Assembly (NCBI RefSeq): GCF_029227915.1
Contig: NC_079884.1
Span: 7,748,001 to 7,812,000 of the forward strand
Source: Hydractinia symbiolongicarpus
Taxonomy: Eukaryota; Cnidaria; Hydrozoa; Anthoathecata; Hydractiniidae
Reading direction: 5' to 3'
DNA length: 64,000 nt
The notes under the pieces were generated by a model. That model had not been told where the DNA came from. It did not search any database and saw nothing but the letters and a program-made list of their open reading frames with translations. This document shows, piece after piece, positions 63,812-64,000 of this stretch. Numbering within the stretch: the stretch's first letter is position 1; each line of letters begins with the position of its first letter. The position numbers and the translations under genes were made by a program.

Positions 63812-64000
63812 TCAAGCGACAGGAATGATGGTGGGAGCGTCATCTGATATGATCTCCGGTTCCGAATGTACTTCCTCTTCTTCTTCTTCCTCTTCTTCTT
63901 CCTCTTCAATATCATCTTCGTGGTTGTCCGTCTCATCTGATGACTTCATTCTCTTCATCTCTCTCTCCAACTCCTCAATGCGTCGATCTCTTTCTATCAA
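63812..64000 (-). CDS. 3' end of an unidentified gene: coiled coil plus acidic tail (partial)
   Basis: The frame is open from the right window edge to a TGA at 63814-63812. It begins with a heptad-like charged segment (IERDRRIEELEREMKRMKS), then SSDETDNHEDD, a run of about twelve Glu, and ends SEPEIISDDAPTIIPVA. The Glu run is coded by a GAA/GAG trinucleotide tract that may vary in length. The first residues predict a coiled coil, so the full protein probably oligomerises; the family cannot be told from 62 residues. The start and any upstream exons lie outside the window. Confidence 0.55.
   Translation of the reverse strand: MIERDRRIEELEREMKRMKSSDETDNHEDDIEEEEEEEEEEEEVHSEPEIISDDAPTIIPVA

Overview
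This is AT-rich, intron-containing animal nuclear DNA. Cilia-related KAP3, a DDX24-type helicase and a TMEM86 lysoplasmalogenase show that it is metazoan. Two Ty1/copia elements, THAP- and SWIM-type transposon remnants and many foldback elements make a non-bilaterian such as a cnidarian my best guess. That guess rests on general recall of such genomes, not on a search.

Layout. 1-2214 (-): 5' part of a DDX24 RNA helicase gene, with a minisatellite-filled intron. 3.8-5.7 kb: a dispersed repeat carrying an 8-bp minisatellite, interrupted by a LINE fragment and followed by a foldback element. 6.1-9.6 kb: a 3-kb array of 10-bp monomers in a dispersed element. 9.6-14.5 kb: tandem repeats, SINE-like units and unassigned DNA. 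14556-19163: a Ty1/copia element (-) with one nonsense codon. 19.7-30.9 kb: degenerate tandem repeats, several MITEs, a Kolobok-like element with a THAP remnant, tRNA-derived SINEs, a retroelement fragment and a SAP-like exon. 30.8-34.1 kb: the second 10-bp array, inverted relative to the first. 34.2-39.1 kb: more DNA-transposon remnants, including SWIM-type and THAP-type pseudogenes. 41163-42040 (-): TMEM86 lysoplasmalogenase, two exons. 42.9-43.6 kb: second copy of the 8-bp-minisatellite repeat. 44277-49400 (+): a complete Ty1/copia element with identical LTRs and one intact 1452-codon ORF. 51003-58643 (+): complete 12-exon KAP3. 60472-60912 (-): short gene resembling PPP1R15-type PP1 regulators. 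63812-64000 (-): 3' end of an unidentified coiled-coil/acidic gene running off the window.

The host genes do not form an operon: KAP3 acts in kinesin-2 transport, DDX24 in ribosome/RNA biology, TMEM86 in ether-lipid turnover and the PPP1R15-like protein perhaps in phosphatase targeting. The most unusual structure is the inverted pair of 10-bp arrays bounding about 21.9 kb. One array has 290 consecutive monomers without an indel, and the C-rich strand is stop-free in all three frames. Exon joins were derived by reading splice sites and matching remembered protein families; no alignment or transcript data were available.
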